From JACCYX01 sp964610045 (lineage in GTDB: Bacteria; Chloroflexota; Chloroflexia; Thermomicrobiales; UBA6265): 64,000 bases of DNA. Below, one piece after another: positions 18,572 to 25,983 of this stretch. The notes below the pieces were generated by a model, which saw only the letters and a list, made by a program, of their open reading frames with translations, did no database searches and was not told the DNA's origin. Made by a program: the position numbers and the translations under genes. The stretch spans positions 1 through 64,000 of the forward strand of contig CAZSUN010000009.1 in the NCBI GenBank assembly GCA_964610045.1. Reading direction: 5' to 3'. Each line of letters starts with the position of its first letter. Position 1 is the stretch's first letter.

Positions 18572-19528
18572 CTATCGTCCATCGGTCTCGTAATAGACCA
18601 GGTTGCGTGAGAACCGGAACAGGAGGATCGTGACGACGAGGACGACGACGAACAGGATCCAGGAGAGGGCAGCGGCGTACCCCATCTTGTAGTAGACGAA
18701 GGCGTTCTGCCAGATATAGAGCACGTAGAACAGCAGGGAGTTGAGAGGGCCACCGGCCGGGGCGAACGGGTTGGTGCCGCCAAGCAACAGTGCAGGGACG
18801 AACACCTGGAACGAGTTGATGACCCCGATGATGAGGTTGAACAGGATGGTGGGAGAGAGCATCGGGATCGTGATGGTCAAGAACCGGCGGATTGCGCCCG
18901 CTCCGTCGATTTCGGCGGCTTCGTAGAGTTGTTGCGGGATCGCCTGGAGCCCGGCAAGGTAGATGATCATCGTGCCGCCGACACTCCAGACAGACCAGAG
19001 CACGATGGTGGTCTTGACCCAGGCCGGATCGGTCAGCCAGCCAGGCCCGATGATGCCGACCTTGTCGAGCAAGACATTGAGCAGGCCGAACCGGCCGTGA
19101 AAAACCCAGCTCAGGATGGCGACGGACGCGACGATCGGAACGACTGACGGGACATAAAAGAGCGTGCGAAAGATCGCGATGCCGCGCACGGGTTGGTTCA
19201 GCAGCATCGCCAGGGCGAGCCCGACGACCAGCGTCGCCGGAACCGCGACGGCGACGAACCAGACCGTGTTGGACAGCGATTTGCTGACGAGGGGATCGGC
19301 GCCACTGAAGATGCGGGAGTAGTTCTCGAAACCAACCCAGGATGGCGAGGTCAGGCCATCGTAGTCGGTCAGGCTCAGGTAGGCACCATAGATCATTGGG
19401 AACGCCGTAAAGGCGAGGAAGCCGATGATCCAGGGAGAGATGAACAGGTAGCCATACATGGCTTCGCGGCGCAGCAATCGGCCGCGACGCTTGGGAGTCA
19501 CCACCGGTTGGCTGGCTGCATGGTCCAT
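18572..19528 (-). CDS. Sugar ABC transporter permease (MalF-like, second importer)
   Basis: Permease of 318 residues, partner of the 17660-18559 product. Helices begin at YGYLFISPWIIGFLAFTAF. The EAA loop is QLYEAAEIDGAGAIRRFL. It lies 27 bases after the aminotransferase gene, which argues that the aminotransferase is the first gene of the operon and that transport and metabolism are co-expressed. The length matches UgpA/LacF-type permeases. Confidence 0.92.
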   Translation of the reverse strand: MDHAASQPVVTPKRRGRLLRREAMYGYLFISPWIIGFLAFTAFPMIYGAYLSLTDYDGLTSPSWVGFENYSRIFSGADPLVSKSLSNTVWFVAVAVPATLVVGLALAMLLNQPVRGIAIFRTLFYVPSVVPIVASVAILSWVFHGRFGLLNVLLDKVGIIGPGWLTDPAWVKTTIVLWSVWSVGGTMIIYLAGLQAIPQQLYEAAEIDGAGAIRRFLTITIPMLSPTILFNLIIGVINSFQVFVPALLLGGTNPFAPAGGPLNSLLFYVLYIWQNAFVYYKMGYAAALSWILFVVVLVVTILLFRFSRNLVYYETDGR

Positions 19529-19555
19529 GTGATCCCTCCCCGGTTGCGGGCGACG

Positions 19556-20866
19556 TCAGGCGATGGTGCGACAGACGTCTTCGGCGATGGTGAGGGTCTC
19601 CGCCAGGTCCCCGGCGCTATGCGCGAGGGTGAACCCGGCGTGACCGGGAGCGCCAGCCTTGGTATAGGCGTGGAAGTAGACGCCTCGTTCGAAGCAGCCG
19701 CGCACGAACCGTGCGTGCATGGCGTGATCGTGGCCGAGGGCATCGGACCAGGTGCGGACTGGCTCTGAACGGCCAAAGTAGAGGCCGAATCGCGCGCCGC
19801 GGCCCTGGACCTGGACAGGGAGACCGGCACGGTCGAAGACGGCTTGCAGGTCTCCGTAGAACGCCGCTCCGGTGGCGTTGATACGGTCGTAGGTTCCGGG
19901 CTGGCGAAGGATTTCCAAGGTGGAGATGGCTGCCAGGACGCTGGCCAGCCAGCCGGAGTAGGTGCCGGAGTGGGCGACAGTCCCCGTGGGCAGCGTTTGC
20001 TCCATCAGGTCGGCCCGACCGGAGAGTGACGAGAGCGGCATGCCGTTGGCGAGGGCCTTGGCGTGGGTGGTGAGATCGGGCGTCACGCCGAACTCGGCCT
20101 GGACGCCACCGACGTTCGTCCGGAAACCAGAGAGCACTTCGTCGAAGATCAGCACCACGCCGTGTTCGCGCGTGCGTTGCCGGAGGAGTTCGAGATAGCC
20201 GGGAGCGGGCACGATGCAGCCAGCGTTGAAGTGGATCGGCTCGCAGATCACGCAGGCCAGCTCGTCACCGTGGACGCGAATGGCGTCCTCGAACGCGTCG
20301 ACATCGTTGAACGGGATCATGACGACATCGCCGGCGCCCGACGCCGGGACCCCGCCCGAGTTTGGGACGATGGCGGGATCGTTGCCGGTGGGGTCGGCGC
20401 GGCGGTAGAGCCAGGGTTCGGCGAGGCCGTGGAAATGGCCGTCGAACTTCAGGTATTTCGTCCGGCCGGTTGCCGCGCGGGCGATGCGCAGGGCGACGAT
20501 CGTGACCTCCGTGCCGACTGTCGAATAGCGGACCCTTTCGGCGGCCGGGATGATCTCGCAGATGGTGGCGGAGAGTTCCTCGTGGTACTTCGTTTCGGCG
20601 GCGGTGATGATGCCCGCAGAGACGGCGGTGCCGACGGCCTCGCGAACGGCCGGGTGGTTGTGGCCGAGGAGGGCGGCGCCGTTCGACGTGTTAAAGTCGA
20701 TGTAGCGCGTTCCCGCTGGATCGTACAGATAGGGACCATCGCCGCGTTCGATGTAGAGCGGCTTTTCGAGGTACGGATTCAGGCGCATCGAAGCCGAGAC
20801 ACCACCAGGCATCACCTGTTTCGCCTCGGCGAAGAGTTCGCCAACCGTACGGTCGCTAACCGCCAT
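19556..20866 (-). CDS. Class III pyridoxal-phosphate aminotransferase (GSA aminomutase-like)
   Basis: PLP enzyme of 436 residues in the class III aminotransferase family, closest in style to glutamate-1-semialdehyde 2,1-aminomutase. Visible elements are the PLP-contacting Asp in VVLIFDEVLSGFR, the Schiff-base lysine in LTTHAKALANGMP, and the VICEPIHFNAGC segment. The ATG at 20866 has GGGAGGT four bases upstream; a longer frame to 20941 crosses the palindrome and is rejected. Its place as first gene of a carbohydrate-transport block argues for an amino-sugar or amino-acid catabolic role rather than tetrapyrrole synthesis. Substrate is unknown. Confidence 0.9.
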   Translation of the reverse strand: MAVSDRTVGELFAEAKQVMPGGVSASMRLNPYLEKPLYIERGDGPYLYDPAGTRYIDFNTSNGAALLGHNHPAVREAVGTAVSAGIITAAETKYHEELSATICEIIPAAERVRYSTVGTEVTIVALRIARAATGRTKYLKFDGHFHGLAEPWLYRRADPTGNDPAIVPNSGGVPASGAGDVVMIPFNDVDAFEDAIRVHGDELACVICEPIHFNAGCIVPAPGYLELLRQRTREHGVVLIFDEVLSGFRTNVGGVQAEFGVTPDLTTHAKALANGMPLSSLSGRADLMEQTLPTGTVAHSGTYSGWLASVLAAISTLEILRQPGTYDRINATGAAFYGDLQAVFDRAGLPVQVQGRGARFGLYFGRSEPVRTWSDALGHDHAMHARFVRGCFERGVYFHAYTKAGAPGHAGFTLAHSAGDLAETLTIAEDVCRTIA

Positions 20867-20936
20867 CTGGACCTCCCATGGGCAAGCCGGGAACGCCGGA
20901 AAAGTCGAGCGTCTTGCTGTGAGTGGATAGTATGAT

Positions 20937-20950
20937 TTCACGTTTGTGAA
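20937..20950. promoter_or_regulatory. Operator-like inverted repeat between divergent genes
   Basis: TTCAC-GTTT-GTGAA is a perfect inverted repeat in an unusually AT-rich stretch (TATGATTTCACGTTTGTGAA continuing to AAGTAATACTG). It lies between the aminotransferase block (minus) and the XRE-cupin regulator (plus). It is the obvious candidate binding site for that regulator. Promoter hexamers could not be assigned convincingly in either direction. Confidence 0.5.
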
Positions 20951-21019
20951 GTAATACTGTTGACTTGAGTGCTACTCTATGAAGGTCAGCAAGGAAAGTC
21001 AAGGGGTACGGAGATCGCC

Positions 21020-21661
21020 ATGGCAACGACGGTAACGGCTGGCGCGATGACCAGGGACGGTGTGTTGCCAGATGGCCGGTCGGGATTCATTGGGGGAATC
21101 GGTCTCGAAGTGCGGCGGTTGCGCGGGGAGCGGAACCTGACGGCGGCAGCCCTGGCACGGGCAGCCGGGGTGTCGCCGAGCCTGATCAGCCAGATCGAGC
21201 GAGGGGTGACATCTCCGTCGATTGAGGTGCTTTGGGCGATCGCGCGGGCGCTGGACGTGTCGATGGGCGCGTTTTTCCAGGAAGCTGACGGACAGACTCC
21301 CTCCAGCCATGAACCTGACCGGGCGAAGGCCGTGGTCGTGCGTGCGCACCAACGCAAACGCCTCGCCTTGCCGAATTCGGTTTCATACGATCTTCTCTCA
21401 CCTGATCTGAAACACCAGATCGAGTTCACCTGGGCCGAATTCGCGCCCGGCGAAGGCTCGCCGCACGAGCCGTACAGTCACGCCGGCGAGGAGCAGATGG
21501 TGGTGGTGGAGGGCGAAATCCATTTCTGGATCGATGGCGAGGAATTCGTCCTCGGTGAGGGCGATGCGCTGACGATTGACAGCGGTCTGCCGCACCGGGC
21601 CGAGAACCGGAGTGACCGCCGGGCCGTGGTCATCGCTGCGATGACCCCGCCGTCGTTCTAG
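21020..21661 (+). CDS. XRE-family transcriptional regulator with C-terminal cupin domain
   Basis: DNA-binding regulator of 213 residues. An HTH_3/XRE domain occupies roughly residues 25-85 (LEVRRLRGERNLTAAALAR, VSPSLISQIERG, TSPSIEVLWAIARALDV). A cupin sensor domain follows (EEQMVVVEGEIHFWIDGEEF, GDALTIDSGLPHRAENR). The ATG at 21020 has a GGAG site; a GTG at 20969 gives a longer, unlikely form. It is divergent from the aminotransferase operon and probably controls it through the palindrome at 20937. Members of this family often respond to small metabolites bound in the cupin. Confidence 0.92.
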   Translation: MATTVTAGAMTRDGVLPDGRSGFIGGIGLEVRRLRGERNLTAAALARAAGVSPSLISQIERGVTSPSIEVLWAIARALDVSMGAFFQEADGQTPSSHEPDRAKAVVVRAHQRKRLALPNSVSYDLLSPDLKHQIEFTWAEFAPGEGSPHEPYSHAGEEQMVVVEGEIHFWIDGEEFVLGEGDALTIDSGLPHRAENRSDRRAVVIAAMTPPSF

Positions 21662-21676
21662 CGCGGGAGGCACACA

Positions 21677-22090
21677 GTGGCTGGCGAAGCACGACCAACC
21701 TGCCGGGTAATCCGGGCGCCGGACGCCTATACCGGCCGGCAGGGACCGCAATACGCGGGCGGGATCAGCGCGGAGAGTGCCGGTTCGACCGGCTTGTGGC
21801 TGGGCAGGATCGAGATCGCGCCGGGCACACGGACGAATGCCCATCTCCACGTGCGTCACGAGACCGCCATCCACGTGCTCAGCGGCGAGGCGGAAATGTG
21901 GTTCGGGGAGGCTCTCCAGGAGCATGTCGTCACCGGACCGGGTGACTACCTCTACATTCCGCCCGGTGTGCCGCATGTCGCGGCCAACATGAGCCAGACA
22001 GAGCCCGTGATCGCGGTCATCGCCCGGACCGACCCAAATGAGCAGGAAAGCGTGGTCCTGCTGCCACATCTGGACGCGCTGGCGAAGTAG
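21677..22090 (+). CDS. Single-domain cupin protein
   Basis: Small cupin of 137 residues. Motif 1 is visible as AHLHVRHETAIHVLSGEAEM (His ligands plus Glu) and motif 2 as PGDYLYIPPGVPHVAANM (His), so metal binding is plausible. The GTG start at 21677 has GGGAGG eight bases upstream. It starts 15 bases after the XRE-cupin regulator and is surely co-transcribed with it. Function could be a sugar isomerase, a dioxygenase or a ligand-binding accessory; none can be chosen from the sequence. Confidence 0.85.
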   Translation: MAGEARPTCRVIRAPDAYTGRQGPQYAGGISAESAGSTGLWLGRIEIAPGTRTNAHLHVRHETAIHVLSGEAEMWFGEALQEHVVTGPGDYLYIPPGVPHVAANMSQTEPVIAVIARTDPNEQESVVLLPHLDALAK

Positions 22091-22112
22091 CCCTGGGCTG
22101 TGCGGCGCATAT

Positions 22113-22180
22113 GGGGCGGACACGGAGGTCCGCCGCTACGCATGAGGTTTCTTCGCGGCGGCTTCCGCGTCCGCCCGTGT
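22113..22180. repeat. Extragenic repeat (GGGCGGACACGGAGGTCCGCC type)
   Basis: GGCGGAC-ACGGAG-GTCCGCC with a CTACG tail, followed by a partial inverted copy (GCGTCCGCCC), fills the convergent spacer between the cupin and GH172 genes. A related copy lies at 38829-38880 (GGGCGGACGCCCC...GGTCCGCCCGTACGG). It may double as a bidirectional terminator. Confidence 0.5.
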
Positions 22181-22183
22181 GTG

Positions 22184-23254
22184 TCAGGACTGGCTGGAGT
22201 TCGGGTGGAGCAGTGGGGCGACGCGATCGGCGAGGGGCGGCAGCGGGTCGTGGTCGTAGCCGGCGTGTTGCTGGTACCAGTACGAGGTCATCGCGTAGTC
22301 GACCCAGCCGCGATCGGTATCGCGCAAGGTCGCCAGGTGTTGCTGGAACTCGTGGTTTGCCTTCCACTCGTGCGACCAGTTCACCCTGAGGTCGAGGCTG
22401 CGGTCGAACCGCATCGCGTTCGCGCCGTGGAACCGGTACATGCTGAGGTGGGCGGGCATTTCGTGCCGGACATCGTTGATGCCGTTGTAGAGTCCGCTGA
22501 AAAGTGAGCGGAAGCCCCAACTGAAGCCGAACGAGTCCTCGGTGCCGAGGTAATCCGCGCGGGGTTGGTCTTCGCCGTCGAGCCGGAACTCGTTGTTGGC
22601 TTCCATGACGAAGTGGAACGCCTCGAATGTCGGTTCGTCGGTGGCGACGCCCCAGGTGCGGCCGAGGAACATCCCCGATCCATCGATGTGGAGGGCGTGG
22701 AGGTTGGTGTCGCCGTGGAGTTGGAAGGGCACACGCTTCCAGGTGGCGTGGAAGTAGGCGAGGTCGTCTTCCCAGGCCGGGAGCTGCTCCCACTCGACGA
22801 AGCTGTAGTTTCCGAGGTTCTGGTCCGTGTCGTTGCGGAGGACGACCTTCGCCGAGTGCTCGAACGGCATCGGGATGAAGCAGTTGTAGGTCTCCGGCGC
22901 CTTCTCGACGAAGAGGCTGGTGAAGTGGCGGGCGGTGCCGGTGGCGTCGCCGTGGAAATCGCCGATTGGCACGCACACGCTCGGACTCGATTCGCCGTTG
23001 TACGTGATTTCGAGCACCACGCCGCGCGAATACCAGATCGGATCGTGCTGGATGTCGGGCTCGCGCATGTGGATGCCGTGTTGGGTCGAGTGGAAGTTGG
23101 TGATGACGCCCGGGCCTTCGAGTTCGGCGACGACGATGCTGGCGCCGGCATCGAGGGTGGCGAGTTCCGGGTAGGCGTCGTAGGCCCAACCGCCGTTCGC
23201 CATGCCGAAGCGGTGCCCTGGCCTCACCCGCGCGATGGATCTCCAGTCGAGCAT
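22184..23254 (-). CDS. DUF2961 protein, glycoside hydrolase family 172-like
   Basis: Protein of 356 residues matching the DUF2961 family, whose characterised members define GH172 (difructose dianhydride and arabinofuranose-acting enzymes with a double jelly-roll fold). Recognisable stretches are the N-terminal LDAGASIVVAELEGPGVITN, SVCVPIGDFHGDATG, then NCFIPMPFEHSAKVVLRND and the later DSFGFSWGFRSLFSGLYNG. It lacks a signal peptide, so the substrate should be intracellular. The gene is 6 bases downstream of the SnoaL-like gene, in the arm controlled by the GntR regulator. Sugar specificity is unknown. Confidence 0.88.
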   Translation of the reverse strand: MLDWRSIARVRPGHRFGMANGGWAYDAYPELATLDAGASIVVAELEGPGVITNFHSTQHGIHMREPDIQHDPIWYSRGVVLEITYNGESSPSVCVPIGDFHGDATGTARHFTSLFVEKAPETYNCFIPMPFEHSAKVVLRNDTDQNLGNYSFVEWEQLPAWEDDLAYFHATWKRVPFQLHGDTNLHALHIDGSGMFLGRTWGVATDEPTFEAFHFVMEANNEFRLDGEDQPRADYLGTEDSFGFSWGFRSLFSGLYNGINDVRHEMPAHLSMYRFHGANAMRFDRSLDLRVNWSHEWKANHEFQQHLATLRDTDRGWVDYAMTSYWYQQHAGYDHDPLPPLADRVAPLLHPNSSQS

Positions 23255-23260
23255 GGTCGT

Positions 23261-23647
23261 TTACTCCTCACCGGTGGCGCCGCGACTGCCGTAGAACGTC
23301 GACTGGTCGAAGTAGGCGCGGACGCTCCGGAACCTGCCGTCTTCGACCTGGATGATGTTGACCCCGACGAGCGGGTTGCGGACGCCATCGTGGCCGATGA
23401 GAACGGCGTCCCACTCCAGGCTGGCTTCGTTGCCGTTCGAGACTTCGTGAACGATCCGGCATTCGAGACCGGGGAACCGGGCGATCGAGTCTTCGTAGAA
23501 CGTGCGGATTTCGTCGTGCCCGCGCAGGATGGCGCCGGCCGGGCGGAATTCCGCATCCGGATGGAAATGGTCGAGGATCGCCGCGAGGTCGCGTGCGGAT
23601 TCGGCGCGCCAGTAGGACTCGGCGACTTCACGGGGTGTTGCTGGCAT
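23261..23647 (-). CDS. SnoaL-like / NTF2-fold protein
   Basis: Small protein of 128 residues with the SnoaL-like polyketide cyclase (NTF2) pattern: PREVAESYWRAESARDLAAI, a central DEIRTFYEDSIARFPGLE and a C-terminal SVRAYFDQSTFY. Such folds serve as isomerases, dehydratases or ligand-binding proteins and are often uncharacterised. The ATG at 23647 has a GAAAGGAG site. It lies between the fuconate dehydratase-like and GH172 genes, so a metabolic accessory role in the same sugar route is likely, but this is inference. Confidence 0.8.
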   Translation of the reverse strand: MPATPREVAESYWRAESARDLAAILDHFHPDAEFRPAGAILRGHDEIRTFYEDSIARFPGLECRIVHEVSNGNEASLEWDAVLIGHDGVRNPLVGVNIIQVEDGRFRSVRAYFDQSTFYGSRGATGEE

Positions 23648-23702
23648 GGGTGGTCTCCTTTCGGGTGGTGTGGACCGTCATTTCGCACCACCCGGTACCG
23701 GG

Positions 23703-24932
23703 TCATAAAAGGTCTGAGCTGCTGCCGGGCTCCATCGGCGTTTCGTATCTCCCGTCGCGGACCCGGGCCGGATGCACGAAGCGGTCGCGCAGGTGTGGGA
23801 TGTGCTCCAGGAAGACCACGTCGTGGCCGAGCGCGATGTGGTTGAAGAGAACGAGATGCTGGTGAATCTGTCCCATGTCGCCGACGTGCGGAACGACCGG
23901 TCGCCCGAACTTCCGGGCCAGCAGGCTTACCGTGATGAACTCGCTGACGCCGGCAACGCGCGTGCAGTCGACCTGGATGAACTCGGCGGCGTCGAGTTGG
24001 AGGTAGTTTTTGAAGCCGATCCGGTTGGGTACGTGCTCCCCGATCGCGAGGGCGACCGGGGCGATCTCGCGGGCGAGCCGCTGGTGGCCGACGATGTCGT
24101 CGGGGTGGGTGGGTTCCTCGATCCAGAGGGGGTCGATCGCGGCGAGTCGCTGGCAGGTGTCGATCGCGGTTGGCAGATTCCACGCCTGGTTGGCGTCGAG
24201 CATGATCCGGACATCCGGGCCGCCGACTTCGCGGAGGAGGCTGGCCCGGCGGACATCGCGGTTGGGATCGGGGGAGCCGACCTTCAGTTTGAGTGCATCG
24301 AACCCCGATGCAAGCGCCCTGCCGGCATTCTGCCTGAGGCGTTCGTCGCTGTAGTTGAACCAACCGATCGAGGTGTCGTAGCCGGGGTAGCCGGTCTTGA
24401 TGATGGCCATGCGATCGGCCCGGCCTGGCTGCTGTGCCACGATGAGGTCGAGGGCCTGTTCCGCGGTCAGGATATCCTCGAGGTAGGTGAGGTCCAGGAG
24501 TGACACGATCCGATCGGGTGAGAGGTCGACCAAGAGCTTCCAGAGCGGGACGCCACGCGACTTGGCCCAGAGGTCGAAACAGGCGTTCGCGATCGACGCC
24601 AGCGCGAGGTGGACGACGCCCTTGTGCGGTCCAAGCCAGCGCAGCTGGTGGTGATCGGCAAGGTTTCGGGAGACGGATCCGAAATCCGCCATCACCTCCT
24701 CGATGTCGCGGCCGACGAGGCTCTCCGCCAGCATCGGGATGGCCTGGCAGACGAGGTCGTTGCCGTAGCCGAGGGTGAGGACGATTCCGGTTGCCTGACC
24801 TGCCGGCGAGTCGAGCAGGGTCGTCGCGAACGAGTACTGCGGGTTGGAGTGGACCGAGTCGGAACCGGCGCCATCGGGGAGGTCGTACCGAGCATCGCGT
24901 ACCGAGACGCGCTCGATGATGCAGGTGCTCAC
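23703..24932 (-). CDS. L-fuconate dehydratase-like enolase-superfamily enzyme
   Basis: Predicted to dehydrate a six-carbon aldonic acid such as L-fuconate to a 2-keto-3-deoxy acid. Of 409 residues, nearly all align in order with L-fuconate dehydratases: LRWLGPHKGVVHLA, ANACFDLWAKSRGVPLWKL, then YTTSPGW-like TSIGWFNYSDERL. Catalytic positions are Lys215 and Lys217 (LKLKVG), Asp246 (LDANQAW), Glu272 (IEEPTHPDD), Glu299 (IGEHVPNR) and His349 (PHVGDMGQ). The GTG at 24932 follows AAGGTGG; a much longer ATG frame overlaps the regulator and is rejected. The C-terminus is somewhat shorter than characterised members. Confidence 0.88.
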   Translation of the reverse strand: MSTCIIERVSVRDARYDLPDGAGSDSVHSNPQYSFATTLLDSPAGQATGIVLTLGYGNDLVCQAIPMLAESLVGRDIEEVMADFGSVSRNLADHHQLRWLGPHKGVVHLALASIANACFDLWAKSRGVPLWKLLVDLSPDRIVSLLDLTYLEDILTAEQALDLIVAQQPGRADRMAIIKTGYPGYDTSIGWFNYSDERLRQNAGRALASGFDALKLKVGSPDPNRDVRRASLLREVGGPDVRIMLDANQAWNLPTAIDTCQRLAAIDPLWIEEPTHPDDIVGHQRLAREIAPVALAIGEHVPNRIGFKNYLQLDAAEFIQVDCTRVAGVSEFITVSLLARKFGRPVVPHVGDMGQIHQHLVLFNHIALGHDVVFLEHIPHLRDRFVHPARVRDGRYETPMEPGSSSDLL

Positions 24933-25011
24933 TGATCCCACCTTTCGCCGTTGGGGCGCGATGGGGATGGCAAGGTTCGCCACAGACATGCCGGATGCAG
25001 GCGGCGAGGAA

Positions 25012-25731
25012 TCATCGGCTGACCGCCTGCTGGGCGCGTTCGATATGCAGTTCGAGAATCGCGCCGAGACGTTGCTCGACGCCGTCGATGTGGCGACGGA
25101 CCGCTTCCGCCGCAGCATCGGGATCGGCGGCGCGGAGCGCGTCGAGGATGCCCTGGTGCTCGCGGACGCTTTCCCGGTAGTCGACCTCGCCGCGATCGTG
25201 ATAGAGGCGGGCAAGCATCGTGTGGACGTGGAGCCCGCGCCACGTTTCGAGGAGGACGGCGTTGCCGGACCCGGCCAGCATCGTTTCGTGGAAGACACGA
25301 TCGTCGCGGTTGTAGTCGCGGAACTCGCCAAACCTGGAATCGGGCGTATCGCCCGCCATCGCTTCCTGTGCGCGCTCCATGGCGCGGAGGTCGGCCCGGA
25401 TCATCCGTTGCGCGGCGATCCGGGCGCCTTCGACTTCCAGCAGCCGCCGGACGTGCATGAGGTCGGCCAGCTGGCGCTGATCGAGCAGGGGCATGACCGA
25501 GTAGCCCTTGAATGGAGTGAACTCCACGACCCGCTCGGCGGCGAGGCGGGTTAGCGCTTCACGGACCGGGGTTGGGCTGGTGCCGAGCTGTTCGGCGAGG
25601 GCGTCGATGTTGAGGCGAGCACCCGGAGCCAGACCCTGATCCATGATGCGTTCCATCAGGGCCTCGTAGACCGGAGCCGCGAGCACGGTCCGGGTGCGAC
25701 CCTTCGCTCCGCCTTTCGCTCGATCGACCAC
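25012..25731 (-). CDS. GntR-family transcriptional regulator, FCD subfamily
   Basis: Regulator of 239 residues. The N-terminal winged helix shows YEALMERIMDQGLAPGARLN, ALAEQLGTSPTPVREALTRL and AAERVVEFTPFKGYSV. The helical FCD effector domain follows, with potential metal or ligand histidines (ETMLAGSGN, HVHTMLARLYHDR, EHQGILDALRAAD, VRRHIDGVEQRL). FCD regulators typically sense sugar acids or organic acids. The gene is the first of the minus-strand arm (dehydratase, SnoaL-like, GH172) and divergent from the third importer. The CTATAG-type palindromes at 25784-25844 are its likely operators. Confidence 0.93.
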   Translation of the reverse strand: MVDRAKGGAKGRTRTVLAAPVYEALMERIMDQGLAPGARLNIDALAEQLGTSPTPVREALTRLAAERVVEFTPFKGYSVMPLLDQRQLADLMHVRRLLEVEGARIAAQRMIRADLRAMERAQEAMAGDTPDSRFGEFRDYNRDDRVFHETMLAGSGNAVLLETWRGLHVHTMLARLYHDRGEVDYRESVREHQGILDALRAADPDAAAEAVRRHIDGVEQRLGAILELHIERAQQAVSR

Positions 25732-25783
25732 GGCCAGACTCCGACTTCACGATCATCCAGAGATCAACGAGATTCAGCCTATC

Positions 25784-25844
25784 ATCGCTATAGCGATACC
25801 GTCAATCCTATAGGATATTGACATCTTCCTATAGTTCCGATAGG
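25784..25844. promoter_or_regulatory. Three operator-like palindromes in the divergent GntR/importer spacer
   Basis: Three inverted repeats share a CTATAG or CCTAT core: ATCGCTATAGCGAT (25784-25797, perfect 14-mer), ATCCTATAGGAT (25805-25816, perfect 12-mer) and CCTAT-AGTTCCG-ATAGG (25828-25844). A consensus -35 TTGACA (25818-25823, plus strand) lies between the second and third, so a bound repressor would block the promoter of the binding-protein gene at 25984. The binding protein is presumably the FCD regulator (inference). Confidence 0.7.
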
Positions 25845-25983
25845 GTGGGGACCATGTTCCTGCTGCCATCCCGGGTGACTGGTACAGGCGTGCTGCTGCC
25901 CGGTGGGTGCCGAATCCGGCGCCCGGATTTCCGCCACGAGTGGACGTGCGCGGGGTAGCGCGGATTGTGCGGGAGGTTCACCC

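Noticed and set aside
24933..25331. Long N-terminal extension of the fuconate dehydratase-like frame
   Set aside because: It overlaps the GntR gene antiparallel in frame only by GC bias. The GTG at 24932 has a good ribosome site and gives the family's natural N-terminus.
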